From positions 48,837 through 54,140 of the forward strand of contig DLOO01000075.1 of NCBI GenBank assembly GCA_002479645.1: a stretch of DNA of 5,304 nucleotides, in the 5' to 3' direction. Numbering within the stretch: position 1 is the stretch's first letter; every line of letters begins with the position of its first letter. A program made the position numbers and the translations under genes. The notes beneath the pieces are model-generated. The model was given only the letters and a program-made list of their open reading frames with translations, made no database searches and was not told the origin of the DNA. Source of the DNA: Lachnoclostridium sp. UBA7482 (lineage in GTDB: Bacteria > Bacillota > Clostridia > Lachnospirales > Lachnospiraceae). Of this stretch, positions 4,745 to 5,304 are shown piece after piece.

Positions 4745-5068
4745 TTATGCTTTTTTCTTTTTCGGCATCCTTTCCGGCAATTCCGGATACATTTCTTCTA
4801 CCATCGTCTGCAACGTATCTTTATCATCCAAAATAGTTACCGGCAGCATAGACTTTGCACCTTCATACGGCGGCTCCGCTATGCTGTCCGGCATATATTT
4901 CTTACTTGCCTCCGTAATCTTTACCATAAAGCCATTTCCATAAATCCCGCCAATTATCCGTTCTTTATAATAAAAAATATATCCCCCCATCATAGGAATA
5001 TTTCGCACCTCATCCAAATCAGATAGCTGATCCATAATGTATTCTGCATATTCTTTATTTTTTGACAT
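4745..5068 (-). CDS. TfoX N-terminal domain protein
   Basis: This 107-residue protein consists of a single TfoX N-terminal-type domain. The visible pattern is: YAEYIMDQLSDL (8-19), then the family's M-x-G-G-Y core (MMGGYIFYYKERIIGGIYGN, 26-45), then FMVKI and the PYEGAKSM segment (67-74). The C-terminal TfoX domain is absent, and the tail ends in a lysine run (103-106). In Proteobacteria TfoX/Sxy regulates competence; stand-alone N-domain proteins in Firmicutes have no established role, so no competence function is claimed. ATG at 5068 is preferred, with AAGGA about 11-12 bases upstream; a GTG at 5077 overlaps the stop of the preceding frame. It is probably co-transcribed with HAD and Nudix. 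Confidence 0.85.
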   Translation of the reverse strand: MSKNKEYAEYIMDQLSDLDEVRNIPMMGGYIFYYKERIIGGIYGNGFMVKITEASKKYMPDSIAEPPYEGAKSMLPVTILDDKDTLQTMVEEMYPELPERMPKKKKA

Positions 5069-5076
5069 AAACACCA

Positions 5077-5259
5077 CTATTCCTTTCTCAATGTCTGTAC
5101 TCTCATTGCTACATTTTCATTAAATTCCTCATCTGAAAACTTTGGATCTCTGGTATCAAACCAAATCTTACAAGGAATTTTATCACATTTACCACAGTTA
5201 TGCAAACATCTGCTGTTTCTAACACAATCATAAATCGGACAAGCTTTTCCTTCCTGCTG
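5077..5259 (-). pseudogene. 5'-truncated DUF3795-like cysteine-rich gene
   Basis: A minus-strand frame of 60 residues, too short and start-less to be a normal gene, holds a cysteine pattern: C-P-I-Y-D-C at residues 7-12, then C19, C22-G-K-C25 and P29-C30, followed by a charged helix ending VQTLRKE and a TAG at 5077-5079. From memory this matches the C-terminal half of DUF3795-type proteins, whose first half also has CxxC pairs and is missing here. A TGA (5260-5262) blocks the frame right at the break, and the bases beyond it do not continue the family in any frame. Its stop lies 8 bases before the TfoX start, so it was probably co-transcribed with that gene. A deletion or insertion seems to have removed the 5' half. 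Confidence 0.6.
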
Positions 5260-5302
5260 TCAATGGACGATAAAATATTCTATTGTTCATATCATGTAAC
5301 TC
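5228..5302 (-). other. Short frame at the window edge, unassigned
   Basis: A minus-strand frame open at the right edge and ending with TGA at 5228-5230 covers the sequence beyond the break in the DUF3795-like remnant. It is either the 3' end of an upstream gene fused by deletion to the remnant, or a chance frame. An AGGAG at 5300-5304 lies nine bases before an ATG at 5290 that reads MNNRIFYRPLTAG. The edge prevents a decision. Confidence 0.2.
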
Positions 5303-5304
5303 CT

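Noticed and set aside
5069..5077. GTG start for the TfoX-like protein
   Set aside because: AAGGA would be too close to this codon, while the ATG at 5068 is at a workable distance and matches the family beginning.
1..5304. CRISPR array, tRNA or rRNA genes, or a complete insertion sequence
   Set aside because: I looked for spaced direct repeats, cloverleaf-type sequences (a tRNA is sometimes found near rpmG-secE) and terminal repeats with a transposase, and saw none.

Overview
The window looks like a chromosomal segment of a low-to-medium G+C anaerobic Firmicute, most likely a Lachnospiraceae-type Clostridia. The evidence is the rpmG-secE-nusG gene order, the 49-residue four-cysteine bL33, strong AGGAG-type ribosome binding sites, and a short stretch resembling TnpV, a protein of Clostridia mobilizable elements. 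The genus is inference. Every gene I accept is on the minus strand, so the window reads right to left.

Core end (1-1040): a consensus-like promoter (1011-1040) drives rpmG (bL33, GTG start), secE (preprotein translocase subunit) and nusG (transcription factor). This is the conserved cluster that normally continues into rplK-rplA, which would lie beyond base 1. A small hairpin follows nusG.

Accessory part (about 1017-5304): this is a run of small single-function enzymes with decayed fragments between them. From right to left: a 5'-truncated cysteine-rich DUF3795-like gene; a TfoX N-terminal-domain protein; a HAD hydrolase; a Nudix hydrolase five bases downstream of the HAD gene; a TnpV-like C-terminal fragment; a promoter, 12-codon leader ORF and two alternative hairpins; a tandem-GNAT protein; a pyridoxamine-phosphate-oxidase-like split-barrel protein; a 313-base gap with a G+C-rich inverted repeat, a plus-strand coding-like fragment, two promoter candidates and a 15-codon ORF; a single-domain GNAT; and a frameshifted small coding remnant that ends inside the rpmG promoter.

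The genes seem to form three units: DUF3795 remnant-TfoX-HAD-Nudix; tandem GNAT-PNPOx-like; and the lone GNAT. No pathway links them. Their family types (acetyltransferases, Nudix, HAD, flavin-barrel) are typical of small stress or drug-modification cargo, but no substrate can be read from sequence.

The observation most worth pursuing is upstream of the tandem GNAT gene. There a promoter, a short leader ORF with a good ribosome binding site, and three segments GGAGGG / CCCUCC / GGGAGG (the last being the gene's own Shine-Dalgarno) are laid out like a translational attenuator of the erm/cat type. The leader stop codon directly abuts the anti-Shine-Dalgarno segment.
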